Source: Brettanomyces bruxellensis
Lineage: Eukaryota; Ascomycota; Pichiomycetes; Pichiales; Pichiaceae
Length of the DNA stretch: 64,000 nucleotides
Assembly (NCBI RefSeq): GCF_011074885.1
Contig: NC_054690.1
Span: 1,679,001 to 1,743,000, forward strand
Direction: 5' to 3'
Numbering within the stretch: position 1 is the stretch's first letter; the number at the start of each line of letters is the position of its first letter. This document shows positions 29,778 through 38,899 of the stretch, piece by piece. A model generated the notes under the pieces. The model made no database searches, had not been told where the DNA came from, and saw only the letters and a list, made by a program, of their open reading frames with translations. The translations under genes and the position numbers were made by a program.

Positions 29778-32438
29778 ATGCCACCAAAAAAAGACCCAGT
29801 GAATAGACACTACCGACGGCTCGAAGTAATCGGGCGCGGAAAGTTCGGAACAGTATACAAAGGGCTCGATCTCGCGACAAAGAAACTTGTGGCAATCAAA
29901 GTTTTGAACCTCGATACTGAACAAGATGAGGTTTCAGAGGTGCAAAAAGAAATTCAGTTTCTCTCGCAAATCAAGAGCATCCCAAATGTGACCCACTACT
30001 ACGGCTCGTACCTAAACGGGCACAATCTCTGGATTGTGATGGATTACTGCGCGGGCGGCTCTGTGCGGACGTTGCTTTTACCGGGGCCGCTCGAGGAAAA
30101 ATTCATCAGCGTGATTGCCCGGGAGTTGCTGCAGGCGCTCCAGTTCATCCACAATAACGGGGTGATCCACCGGGACATCAAGGCGGCAAATATTCTCATC
30201 AGCAAGGAGGGCCGGGTGCAGCTCTGCGACTTCGGCGTGGCGGCGCAGCTCACGTCGACGGCGTTCAAGCGGACGACAATGGCGGGCACGCCGTACTGGA
30301 TGGCGCCCGAGGTCATCACGGAGGGGGCCACGTATAACGTGAAAGCCGATATTTGGTCCTTTGGAATTACCATTTACGAGATGGCCACGGGCAACCCACC
30401 GTACGGCGATAAGGATGCAGTGCGCGCATTGCAGATGATCGCGCACCACGAGCCGCCGCGCTTGGAGGGCCGGCAGTACTCGTCACTTTTGAAAGAGTTC
30501 GTGGCAATGTGTCTCGAGGAGAAGCCGGACCTGCGGCCGGCCGCGGGCGAACTGCTACACTCGCGGTTTATCCGCGCATACCGGCAGCTGCCAACCGGGG
30601 TGCTCCGGGAGGTCATCGGGCGGTACTTGCTCTGGCGGGACCGGCGGTCGCCGGGGCGCCGTGCGGCCGAGCAGGAGGCGGAGCGCGAGAAGGCGCGGCG
30701 GCAGATCGAGGAGCAACGCGAGCGCGAGCGGCGGCCGGGGTCCGAGGCCGATGACGAGGCCGCCGGTTGCGACGTGAAATGGGATTTCGACTCCCTCAAG
30801 TCTGCAGAGTACATTGTGGAAAATGACATAGAAGTGGGCGAGGAGCCCGAGGAGGGCAAAAATGTCGAAAGTAGAGAAAAAGATGGATTTGACAGTTACA
30901 CCGAGGGTTACGGTGAAAGTTCTGCAGACGGCTCGACTTCTTCTGGCCGGCAGTTCGACTCGGCGATGTCGCCCGGTACGGTGACACCATCGCACCTCCT
31001 GGTGCCGCACACCAAGACGCTCGGTCCCCGGCCGGCAGCCTCGACGCCCACGTCCACTGCCCCGCGGTCGCTCTTGAAATTATTCAAGGAGGGCTTCGGG
31101 GACGAGGATGACGACGGCCGGGTGAATGACGCGATGGGCACGATCCGCGACGAGGATGCGCTTATAATTCCACCGAGCGCCGGTGCGCCGGGGCCCTCGA
31201 CTGCGGGGTCCATCGAGATACCGAATATGGAAACTTTGGAGGAGCAGGGGAGGCAGATGGTTGCCGGGAAGAATCACGAAGGGGTGAGGGATGTGAGGGA
31301 TGCGAGGGATGTGAGGGATGCGAGGGATAATTCGAGGAATATGAGGGATAATTCGAGGGATATTTCGAGGGATAATTCGAGGGAAAATATTCACACCCAA
31401 AATATGAGGGATATTTCGAGGGATAATATTCGCGCCCCCTCCCACCCCAGACTTATCGCCCGGTCAAATACTATCACCACGTCTCAACCCTCCAAACTTC
31501 AGCTTGCCGCCGCCGCCAACGGCGTCATCCCCGCACAGAAGTCCCCCGACCTCCGTGCGGCCCGCCCATCACCCCGCAGCTCCCCCACCCACATGAAACC
31601 CCTCGCTGCCGCGCCTTCCCAGCCCCTCCTCCAGCCCATAAATACGGCCTCCGCAAACTCCGTCGGCCCGATCGCCCCGGGACCCCAGACCGCCCCCGCG
31701 GTGTCGGGCTCCGACTATTTCGCCTCCCCCGGTGCCGGGCCCCCGGAGAAACTCAACCAGTTCGGCGTCAACACCAGCCTGGCCGCAAACATCCCGCTGA
31801 CTATGACCCCGGTCTCCGAAAAGCCCCCGGACCACCGCAAAACAAGTCTCTCCCAGCTCCAGCAGCAGCCCTCCCTTGCCGAATCCAGCAAGATCGGCCA
31901 CTACCGCCATCTCAGCACCCACAGAACCGTCAGCGGGTCTTCCCAGCACTCACAGGCCTCCCAGGTCTCCAACCTCACTTCTCAGACTTCCACTTTTTCT
32001 GCTGCTTCTCAAATTTCTGCTGGCTCTAAAATTTCTGCCGGCTCTAAAATTTCTGCTGCCTCTAAAATTTCCGCTGCCTCTCAAATGTCTTCTGCTTCTC
32101 AAAATTCTGCTGCTTCTCAAAATTCTGCTGCTTCTCAAATTCCTTTCCAAATCTCATCACAACTTTCTTCTCAATTCTCTGCCCACTCTCTTGCCTCATC
32201 TAGGGCTATGGCCAGACTTGCCGAACTGCATGTTGTCGACACTTTCGATTCTTTACTTCCAAGTAGCATCTTGGGTGAACCTCCAGATTCCGATGGTCTA
32301 GATTCAGAAACAGATACCAGTAGTGATTCCGAGCCGCTTTTGCCGACCGAAGATGCTGAAAATATGGCTACTGAGGTTTGCCAGATGTTCGGCAAGTTCC
32401 GCGATGCTCTCGATATGGTTGTTGAGCAGTTATCTTGA
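29778..32438 (+). CDS. KIC1: GCK-III/Ste20-type kinase Kic1 (RAM network)
   Basis: The 886-residue protein has an N-terminal kinase domain (about residues 10-270) with GRGKFGTVYKG, VAIKVL, HRDIKAANIL, DFGVAAQL and the GCK signature GTPYWMAPEVI. A long variable tail follows with RD/NS repeats (about 500-560), Ala/Pro/Ser-rich sequence, ISAGSK/ISAASQ repeats (about 738-788) and a conserved helical C-terminus (DAENMATEVCQMFGKFRDAL). This is the Kic1/Nak1/GCK-III layout; in yeast Kic1 activates the Ndr kinase Cbk1 in the RAM pathway for polarity and daughter-cell separation. The middle of the gene is strikingly GC-rich and the tail repetitive. Confidence 0.88.
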   Translation: MPPKKDPVNRHYRRLEVIGRGKFGTVYKGLDLATKKLVAIKVLNLDTEQDEVSEVQKEIQFLSQIKSIPNVTHYYGSYLNGHNLWIVMDYCAGGSVRTLLLPGPLEEKFISVIARELLQALQFIHNNGVIHRDIKAANILISKEGRVQLCDFGVAAQLTSTAFKRTTMAGTPYWMAPEVITEGATYNVKADIWSFGITIYEMATGNPPYGDKDAVRALQMIAHHEPPRLEGRQYSSLLKEFVAMCLEEKPDLRPAAGELLHSRFIRAYRQLPTGVLREVIGRYLLWRDRRSPGRRAAEQEAEREKARRQIEEQRERERRPGSEADDEAAGCDVKWDFDSLKSAEYIVENDIEVGEEPEEGKNVESREKDGFDSYTEGYGESSADGSTSSGRQFDSAMSPGTVTPSHLLVPHTKTLGPRPAASTPTSTAPRSLLKLFKEGFGDEDDDGRVNDAMGTIRDEDALIIPPSAGAPGPSTAGSIEIPNMETLEEQGRQMVAGKNHEGVRDVRDARDVRDARDNSRNMRDNSRDISRDNSRENIHTQNMRDISRDNIRAPSHPRLIARSNTITTSQPSKLQLAAAANGVIPAQKSPDLRAARPSPRSSPTHMKPLAAAPSQPLLQPINTASANSVGPIAPGPQTAPAVSGSDYFASPGAGPPEKLNQFGVNTSLAANIPLTMTPVSEKPPDHRKTSLSQLQQQPSLAESSKIGHYRHLSTHRTVSGSSQHSQASQVSNLTSQTSTFSAASQISAGSKISAGSKISAASKISAASQMSSASQNSAASQNSAASQIPFQISSQLSSQFSAHSLASSRAMARLAELHVVDTFDSLLPSSILGEPPDSDGLDSETDTSSDSEPLLPTEDAENMATEVCQMFGKFRDALDMVVEQLS
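31284..31435 (+). repeat. Purine-rich coding repeat in KIC1 (RDV/RDA and RDNS motifs)
   Basis: Imperfect 9- and 12/15-bp units of GTGAGGGAT, GCGAGGGAT and AATTCGAGGGAT encode RDVRDARDVRDARDNSRN-like sequence. The purine-rich strand is the coding strand and the array ends abruptly where C-rich sequence begins. Confidence 0.85.
31992..32140 (+). repeat. 18-bp coding repeat in KIC1 tail (ISAASQ/ISAGSK)
   Basis: About eight units of 18 bp, TCTGCTGCTTCTCAAATT and variants, encode six-residue SAASQI, SAGSKI or SAASQN repeats in the KIC1 tail. Confidence 0.88.
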
Positions 32439-33337
32439 GAAATGTTAACTTGCTGTTATGATTTTTATGCTAGGCTGTCTTGGATGCTAAAGTTGAATAT
32501 ATGTTTATGCTAAGCTGTAGCTTATGCTAAAGCTATCTCTTGAATGAAGATGCTCACTTTATGCTTATGCTCTCCTTTATGCTGCATCTCATTGACATTA
32601 CATTACTCTGTTAGACTCTTTATTGCTTTTGATCATCTTTTCTACTGTATATTACTCTTGATCCATTCTACATTTAGCGCTATCTCCAACCATCCGATAA
32701 GTCAACATTGCACCTTGTAAATCTTTCCCTCAACCCACCTTTAACAAGAGGTACCTCATTCTGCTCAACAAATCAACCCCTATTTCTGATTTCACCATAT
32801 AGCGTTAACAATGTGTATGGATGCACTTATTTTTTCAACATTTAGGCAATGTGTTTATTTCTACTTAATAATTCCATAATAATTAGCAGTCCTTTTTTGC
32901 CCTTCTCTGTAATTAATGCACATCTGTTCACCACTTTCGAAATAATACCAGGTTAAGCATAAAATACACTAACAACTACCCAGAATCTAAACAGAAATGC
33001 AACCTTTACTTAATATAATGGGAATTCATTTGCATTTCATCTAAAAAGCACCAAAATTTACTAGAGTTGAACATTATTGCCTAATCCATAATGCCTGATC
33101 ACCTCTAACAGAATTAAACGCCTTCGCACAAATTCCACATTCACCTATCTATCACCCTGTCATGTTTCCTTTTCGCGCTTCGGTATTAAAATCCTTTCGC
33201 TTTTATTTTTTTTTTTTTCTTGTTCCACTTTTTTTTGCTATATAATCCATTTTGTACGCACCCCTATTTTTGTTTTCCTTTTAACATCAATTACAACAAT
33301 TCTCCACACGTTATATTAGCAAATCAACTATTCCAAC
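32439..33337. other. Intergenic KIC1 3' / PES4-like 5'
   Basis: These 899 bp between tandem plus-strand genes start with irregular TTATGCTAAGCTGTA-like repeats (32455-32590), continue as unremarkable AT-rich sequence and end in T-rich promoter-like sequence (T tracts near 33210 and 33230) before the ATG at 33338. No gene was recognised. Confidence 0.55.
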
Positions 33338-35608
33338 ATGCAGCACACCAAGCAGCCAGAAACATCCTCCTGGGGCTTGAGTCTCAAACACTTGAAGCAA
33401 AAATGGTCGGGATCAAACAAACATAAATGTAAAACACAAGATACACAAGATGACACCAAGAAATATTCAAAAGAATCACTTTCAAATTCTGTTTCTGATT
33501 GTTCAGACAAGGAGAACAGGGATCCAGATCAGCCAGAATATGATGATACCAGGAGGCTTAAGGATGAGAAAAGCTTTTTCTCACTTAGAAGTGCAACCAA
33601 CAAAACCAAATCCAACATTAGGATTGGTGAAAACACCTTTCAAAAACCGGAAGAATCACAACAAAAGGAATCGCAGGCAAGCTTTCCAAACAAAAATACA
33701 ATTAGGGATAGTAATGAAAATGACGGCGATGAAGAAGTTGACACAACTGACGTTGAAACTCAAGATTCAACTTCAGATATTATTGAATCATCAACGATTT
33801 CCCAGATGCACACCTGGTTTGTGGGGGATTTGGACAAGTCAGTCACTGAAACTATGCTTTTCAAGGTGTTTTCCAAGTATCCAGGGTTGATGTCTCTCAA
33901 AATTCCTAAAGATGTAGTATCTGGTGACTCTCTTTGTTATGCCTATGTCAATTATGATTCGATTGAGCACGCAGATGCCGCAAGAGATGTGCTCAACTAT
34001 ACAACTGTCTGTGGCTCAGAAATCAGAATCATGCCATCAATTCAGGATAAAAGCAAAAGAGAGAGTATGGGTGGAAATGTCTTTCTTTCCCACTTGCCAG
34101 AAAACTTAACCACCCGGTATTTATACGAAGAATTCAAGAAGTATGGATTCATCATGTCTTGCAAGTACATTTCCCAAAAGGGGCAGTGCTTTATTTTGTA
34201 CAAGGACAAAATAGATGCCATCAAGATGATCAAACAGGTTAACAACACCGAGATCAAAGGCCACACTATTTATGCCGGGTTGCACATTAACAAGAAGGAA
34301 CGCAATAAAATAAAAAGTGAAGCTCCCCTTTTACTCTCGAGGCCCCACACCGGGAAAGCAGTATTCAATACCCCTGTTGACACAGAAATAAATCCAAACC
34401 AAGCACCAATTGAGCCAAACTTCACAAAAGTGGATAACAACCCACCTCCAAATACAGAGTTCAGCATTTTCATCAAAAACCTCCCCTTGAACATCGAAGA
34501 TCACGTGATAACAGGCTTGGTTGAACAGTACGGGAAGGTGCAGTCAGTTTTGTCGAGAAAAGTTCCAATGAGAAATGGAACATGGGCATTAGTGACATTG
34601 ACAAATCAGGAGTCAGTGAATAAATCGATTGCCGGATTAAATGCCTTTGATATTGAGGGCCAGAAGATATTCGTCACTAGAGCCATTCCTAGAGAGCAAA
34701 AGAGCTATGCCCGGATGCAGGCCAAATATCCACAAAAGAGGTTCAAGATTCTAATAAGTGGCTTTGCAGAGCCGATGGACAAGTCGGAGTTTGAGAAAGT
34801 GTGCAACCAGTTTGAGGGTGTGAGCTCTGTTGAGTTGTATAAAAGAAACAACGAACTGAAGAATTCTCCAGTTGACAATATGGCGGATGAAAAAGGCTCT
34901 GCTCAAAAGTTGGATTGCAGGCATGACACGTTTGATTATGGATACGTGACAATTACCAGAGAAGCCAACGGCGATGAGTTGATTACGCGGTTGAAGAAAA
35001 TGTTTAAATGCTCATGCTATAAAGTGGGAATAGAGATACCCAACAAGAGTTGCAGCTACGAGACACCAAGATTTGACTATTCTACACCATCTGCAGTTTC
35101 TATCTTTACTGGAGCTCCAGCCGCCAGTATAGAGACCAGAAATATGAATGGTAACTCTCCTCAAATGGCACTTTCGTACTTGAATCCAACAAAAATGTAC
35201 AGGCTTTCCAGCTTTGGGCAGATGGTGGAGAACGATAGGCAGACGGTTAAGCGGGCAGAGGAAAAGAAAGCAGTTCAAGAGGCCAAAAAGATACATTTCC
35301 GTGAAACAGAAAGGATGGCAGATGCCATTATCTGGGAATTGGTGGTGAGATTGTTTGAAGAAGAATTGAAAAACAGAACCAAGGCGTACGTTGCCGAAAT
35401 GGTGGAAATTATGGTGGACTACATGGTGCAGGTTTTCTGGAAAAACCGGTTCTGGAACTTTTGGAAGTTCCTGGAGGCCAATCAGATGGATGATAATGGA
35501 AAAGTGTTGCTTAAGGTCCACCCATTGCTAAAGTACCAACTAGTTGAAAGTGGGATTGCTTTTGGGGTCATAAGACCGGAAAAGAGATACAAGCTCATGG
35601 AGAAATAG
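33338..35608 (+). CDS. PES4: Multi-RRM RNA-binding protein, Pes4/Mip6-like
   Basis: The 756-residue protein has a low-complexity acidic N-terminus (1-150) and then RRM domains resembling those of poly(A)-binding protein: RRM1 about 154-233 (TWFVGDLDKSVTETMLF), RRM2 about 245-320 (GNVFLSHLPENLTTRYLYEE), RRM3 about 372-448 (FSIFIKNLPLNIEDHVI) and a divergent RRM4 about 467-565 (FKILISGFAEPMDKSEFEK). The C-terminal helical region is Lys/Glu-rich and aromatic. Pes4 and Mip6 are the yeast PABP-like proteins with four RRMs involved in meiotic or stress mRNA handling and export. No PABC domain was seen, which argues against Pab1 itself. The choice between Pes4 and Mip6 is not possible here. Confidence 0.65.
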   Translation: MQHTKQPETSSWGLSLKHLKQKWSGSNKHKCKTQDTQDDTKKYSKESLSNSVSDCSDKENRDPDQPEYDDTRRLKDEKSFFSLRSATNKTKSNIRIGENTFQKPEESQQKESQASFPNKNTIRDSNENDGDEEVDTTDVETQDSTSDIIESSTISQMHTWFVGDLDKSVTETMLFKVFSKYPGLMSLKIPKDVVSGDSLCYAYVNYDSIEHADAARDVLNYTTVCGSEIRIMPSIQDKSKRESMGGNVFLSHLPENLTTRYLYEEFKKYGFIMSCKYISQKGQCFILYKDKIDAIKMIKQVNNTEIKGHTIYAGLHINKKERNKIKSEAPLLLSRPHTGKAVFNTPVDTEINPNQAPIEPNFTKVDNNPPPNTEFSIFIKNLPLNIEDHVITGLVEQYGKVQSVLSRKVPMRNGTWALVTLTNQESVNKSIAGLNAFDIEGQKIFVTRAIPREQKSYARMQAKYPQKRFKILISGFAEPMDKSEFEKVCNQFEGVSSVELYKRNNELKNSPVDNMADEKGSAQKLDCRHDTFDYGYVTITREANGDELITRLKKMFKCSCYKVGIEIPNKSCSYETPRFDYSTPSAVSIFTGAPAASIETRNMNGNSPQMALSYLNPTKMYRLSSFGQMVENDRQTVKRAEEKKAVQEAKKIHFRETERMADAIIWELVVRLFEEELKNRTKAYVAEMVEIMVDYMVQVFWKNRFWNFWKFLEANQMDDNGKVLLKVHPLLKYQLVESGIAFGVIRPEKRYKLMEK

Positions 35609-35677
35609 AACAGATACATAAGTAAAAGTATGTAAATCTATATATCAATATATGGCAGAGTGGCAATCGAGTAGGAT

Positions 35678-35755
35678 GAAGAAGAGATGAAAATGAAATG
35701 TAGAGGAGATAGAGATGAGGAGGAGATGAAAATGAAATGTAGAGAAGATAGAGAG
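35678..35755. repeat. 39-bp x 2 purine-rich repeat between convergent genes
   Basis: Two adjacent 39-bp units share GAGATGAAAATGAAATGTAG and differ at a few positions. A third decayed unit follows (AACATGAAGATGAAAAATAAT). They sit between the PES4-like and LSB3 stop codons. Confidence 0.85.
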
Positions 35756-35906
35756 AACATGAAGATGAAAAATAATAATAAAGCTCTCCTAACTACACGG
35801 AGGTCAGACAAAATCAAAACTAAGAGTAAAAATAAAAACGAAAATAATGATAATGATAATAATAGTAATAATACATGAAACATCACCCAGACACCAACCA
35901 GACCAA

Positions 35907-37231
35907 CTAGACCAACTCAACGTAGTTAGCAGGGAAGATTCCCTTCTTGGCGCCAACCTTGCCAGTCCACCAGTCATCTGTGGTATCCGATTTCTGCACA
36001 ATTGTGATCACATCTCCCTTCTTGAAAGGAAGATCGCCATCCTGCTGGCCCGCAAACGAGTATAGGGCTATTGCCTTACTTTTAGAGACAGAAGAATCGC
36101 GTTTTCTCTGCGAAGGAGGCCTGAAGTCTGGCTTTTCGGCTCTTGGGCGATAAGACCGCGAGGAGCCGATATCTGAGCGAGAGCTGCCCCTGCCGGATTC
36201 GAACCTGTCGTAAATGTTGTCCTCCCAGGCAGAGGGGGACTTGGCAGCAGACTTATTGCGCTGGTAGTAGGCATGGGCCGAATTATCGCCTCCATAAGCA
36301 TCGTCAGAACTTCCATCGATGTCATTATGGCCTCTGCGATGGTTAGGCGAGCGCCTGGAGCGAGAATAGGAGTCTTCATCGTCCTCGGTGCTGCTGAAAG
36401 TGGACGGAATATCGTTGTAATACTCATCATCGTCAGAATAGTACTCGGAACCATCTGCCGGGACGCGACTGAAGGCTCTACTGTTTAGAATCCTCATTAG
36501 TGGTGCACAGGCGGGAGGCGGAGACACCCTGCCGCTCAAAACCTGCCGGGCCTTGCAGTTGTTGCCGTAAAACTTCCTGTTTGCCTCTCTTCTCTCGACC
36601 AACACCGATCCCTCAACTGAAACGCCTGCAAATAGGCCCTTGGTCTTTGAGTACGCAAAAACTGCCGCCACACTCTGCAAAGACGCACTTCCAGCAACCT
36701 CGGCGTTTCTTCCGAGCGGTCCGGCGGCAACCGAGACGTTTCCTCCGAGGGTAACCGACCCAAACTGCGCAAAAGACTTCACTGCCGAGTCCGTGTTCAA
36801 GATAAACACGAAATCCGTCACCTCTGCACCAATTTGGCCTCCCACTCCGGCCCCCGCCGTCACAATTGCTGACGGAGCAGACCATGAACCATCCGGCAAT
36901 CTGGCAACGACAACTCCCGAACCTGCACGGCCAGAAAAGAGGAATCCCGCTTTAAGCACTGTTATAATAGCAAGACCCTTTGCGTTCAGAAGCACATCGT
37001 GTGGGATAATCTCGTCCGGGCCCAGTGCCTGGTTCGGCTTGATGAACGACGCGAGCACTTTGGCTGCTTTTCTGTTTGAAAATGGTGCAAATAGCGTGTT
37101 AGTACTCTGATTTCTCAAATGTAGGAATTTCCCCTCGGGGCATCATCAAAACCTGTAAAATTCACAATCTGCAAACTCACATACTTGGCCTCGTGCTTCA
37201 ACGATCTCGGAAGTGGATTGTTCAAACCCAT
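35907..37231 (-). CDS. LSB3: Lsb3/Ysc84 actin-patch protein (SYLF + SH3), two exons
   Basis: Exon 1 is 37185-37231 (MGLNNPLPRSLKHEA plus two bases) and exon 2 is 35907-37071; together they give 403 residues. The splice joins into KKAAKVLASFIKPNQ, reproducing the conserved family N-terminus. Residues 1-220 form the SYLF (Ysc84 actin/lipid-binding) domain with several GAGVGGQIG-like glycine motifs. An Asp/Ser-rich linker follows, and residues about 347-403 are an SH3 domain (ALYSF, DWWTGK, GIFPANYV). Lsb3/Ysc84 bind Las17 and actin filaments at endocytic sites. The SYLF domain lacks an N-terminus in the unspliced frame, which confirms the intron. Confidence 0.95.
37072..37184 (-). other. Spliceosomal intron in LSB3
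   Basis: 113-bp intron read on the minus strand: donor GTATGT at 37184-37179, branch site TACTAAC at 37098-37104, acceptor CAG at 37074-37072. It interrupts codon 16 after its second base and lies close to the start codon, as is usual in budding yeast. Confidence 0.95.
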
Positions 37232-37989
37232 TTTCTGCTGTTGTGTGTATATGTAGTTACTATCTTTAATACTTTCAATGCTGAGCCTGTGTGTCTCGTT
37301 TCCCTGCTTTTTTGCTTTCTGGAAAACTGAAACTGTAATAAAAAGAACGCCTCTATATCTTCACTGCCTGACACTGACTTGCAAACTGCCTCTTGAATCA
37401 ATCCAAGGCCACCTGGTTCTGTGCTTTATGTAAATATAGCTTAATGTTCGTGGAAATGTGTCCGGAAATGCAGAGTATCAAATTAAACCAATGTGAGATC
37501 TGCTGGGTTGCGTGAGGCAAAAAAAAATGCCCGATAAAAATAGACGGGGAAAAAAAAACTGACTGATGGGAACCCATCAGGGGAAACGAAGGAAGGGGAA
37601 AAAAACGAAAAATGGTCTGCTCGCAGTATCCAGTATGTATCAAAAAGGAGGCGCCCAGCAGAAAGTGCACGGACACTTTTTACCAAATGCCTTAAATTAC
37701 TTTTGACAAACCCATTTTTTGTTGTCACACCTATACCACAAATGATGCATCCTAGCAACATAATGCATCCGTTTGTATGCGTTTCCATAATGCCATCCCT
37801 TCCTTGGTATTACATCACCTAACTACGCGATTAGATGCATAGTCGTCCGTAGTACTATCGACGCGTCGATATTCGTACTCCGGCTTTCTCTTTTTCAAAC
37901 CACCCCAATATTTCACACGCTATCCTGATTGCACCTCTAACAAACCTTCAAAATCAAAGGCAAGTCCGAATTTAGGGCATCAACAGGCA
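37232..37989. promoter_or_regulatory. Divergent promoter region LSB3 / USE1
   Basis: These 758 bp lie between divergent start codons. Notable parts are A tracts (about 37519-37560), and a 16-bp perfect palindrome with an ACGCGT core about 120 bp upstream of the USE1 start. No gene was recognised. Confidence 0.6.
37856..37871. promoter_or_regulatory. 16-bp palindrome containing ACGCGT (MCB-like)
   Basis: TATCGACGCGTCGATA reads the same on both strands, and is itself flanked by AGTAC / GTACT arms. ACGCGT is the MluI cell-cycle box bound by MBF in yeasts. The site is about 120 bp from the USE1 ATG; its function is inferred only. Confidence 0.6.
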
Positions 37990-38778
37990 ATGGAGTCAAT
38001 TGTACAAGATCCAGGGCTGTGGACACACAGTATAGTGAATCGGCTGAATCAAATAAAGCCTGTCGATATCGAAAAAGAATCTGGAAAGCTTACCAAACTT
38101 CCATTCTGCAGATACGCAGCTCTAAAAAGCATAGCGAGGGATATTGAGGTCTTGCGGAAGCAGATATACTTCAGCGGAGGAGATGCAAAACGAGCTCTTG
38201 ATGAAAAACTTCATGTTTTGGATCGGCAGGTTCAGGATCAGCTTTTTGAAACTGAGCGTCAGATAAATGCCACATACACAGAGAAAGAAAGAGAAAGACA
38301 GGAGAAGATTGAGGCACAGAATGCAGATGAGAAGACAAAAAAGCATCGAGAAGAAGACAAAGACTTGGACGTTGTCCAGGAAGGTGAAGAATCAGTTTCA
38401 ACACTTCGAAAAAGGCTTCTTTCTACTGTGAATAGCCAAACCGAATTGGATGTGGTGCAGAGCACTGAATCAAAGAACGCATATCAAGAATCACTTCAGC
38501 AGGATTTGCTTGAAAGTCTACCGTCAATGGTTAGTGGTGTAAAGGAGCAGGCTCTTCAATTCCAAGATCTATTAAAGCAGGATGCAGCCATTTTAAAAGA
38601 GGCCACTGAAAACTTTGAGAAAAGTCACGGTAGATTTGGTGTCGTTAATGAGATGCTCGCTAAATATCACAAGGAGGGGAAGTTGGGCATCTTTTTCTAC
38701 ATACGGGTGATAGCGTGTGTTGTATTGGCCTTTATACTGCTTGTTTTCTTGATCAGGCTTATTCCGGAGAGACACTGA
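37990..38778 (+). CDS. USE1: ER Qc-SNARE Use1
   Basis: The 262-residue tail-anchored protein has a charged coiled-coil middle, a SNARE-like helix near residues 175-225 (QQDLLESLPSMVSGVKEQAL then LLKQDAAILKEATENFEKS) and a C-terminal membrane anchor (about 236-258, IRVIACVVLAFILLVFLIRL) ending in a short lumenal tail. Length and layout match yeast Use1/Slt1 (245), the Qc-SNARE that works with Sec20, Ufe1 and Sec22 in Golgi-to-ER retrograde fusion. The zero-layer residue seems to be Asp (LLKQD), as in Use1, rather than Gln. Confidence 0.7.
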   Translation: MESIVQDPGLWTHSIVNRLNQIKPVDIEKESGKLTKLPFCRYAALKSIARDIEVLRKQIYFSGGDAKRALDEKLHVLDRQVQDQLFETERQINATYTEKERERQEKIEAQNADEKTKKHREEDKDLDVVQEGEESVSTLRKRLLSTVNSQTELDVVQSTESKNAYQESLQQDLLESLPSMVSGVKEQALQFQDLLKQDAAILKEATENFEKSHGRFGVVNEMLAKYHKEGKLGIFFYIRVIACVVLAFILLVFLIRLIPERH

Positions 38779-38802
38779 TCATAAAGATGTCGAAATTGTA
38801 TA

Positions 38803-38867
38803 GGTATTAATTTTAGGCATTAATTTTAGGCATTAATTTTAGACATTAATTTTAGGCATTAATTTTA
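38803..38867. repeat. 13-bp x 5 minisatellite between USE1 and the SET gene
   Basis: Five gapless units of GGCATTAATTTTA (first GGT, fourth GAC) fill the gap between two convergent stop codons (38778 and 38900). The array is likely transcribed as part of one or both 3' UTRs. Confidence 0.95.
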
Positions 38868-38899
38868 AGCATGAACTTACTTCGCATTAATCTATAAAA

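Noticed and set aside
30100..30140. Reassignment of CTG to serine or alanine
   Set aside because: CTG codons in the KIC1 kinase domain fall at positions where leucine is expected, so the standard code fits.
29778..32438. KIC1 as horizontally acquired because of its high GC
   Set aside because: Its domain layout is that of the normal yeast orthologue and neighbouring RAX2 and Tudor-SN are also GC-rich; composition alone does not support transfer.
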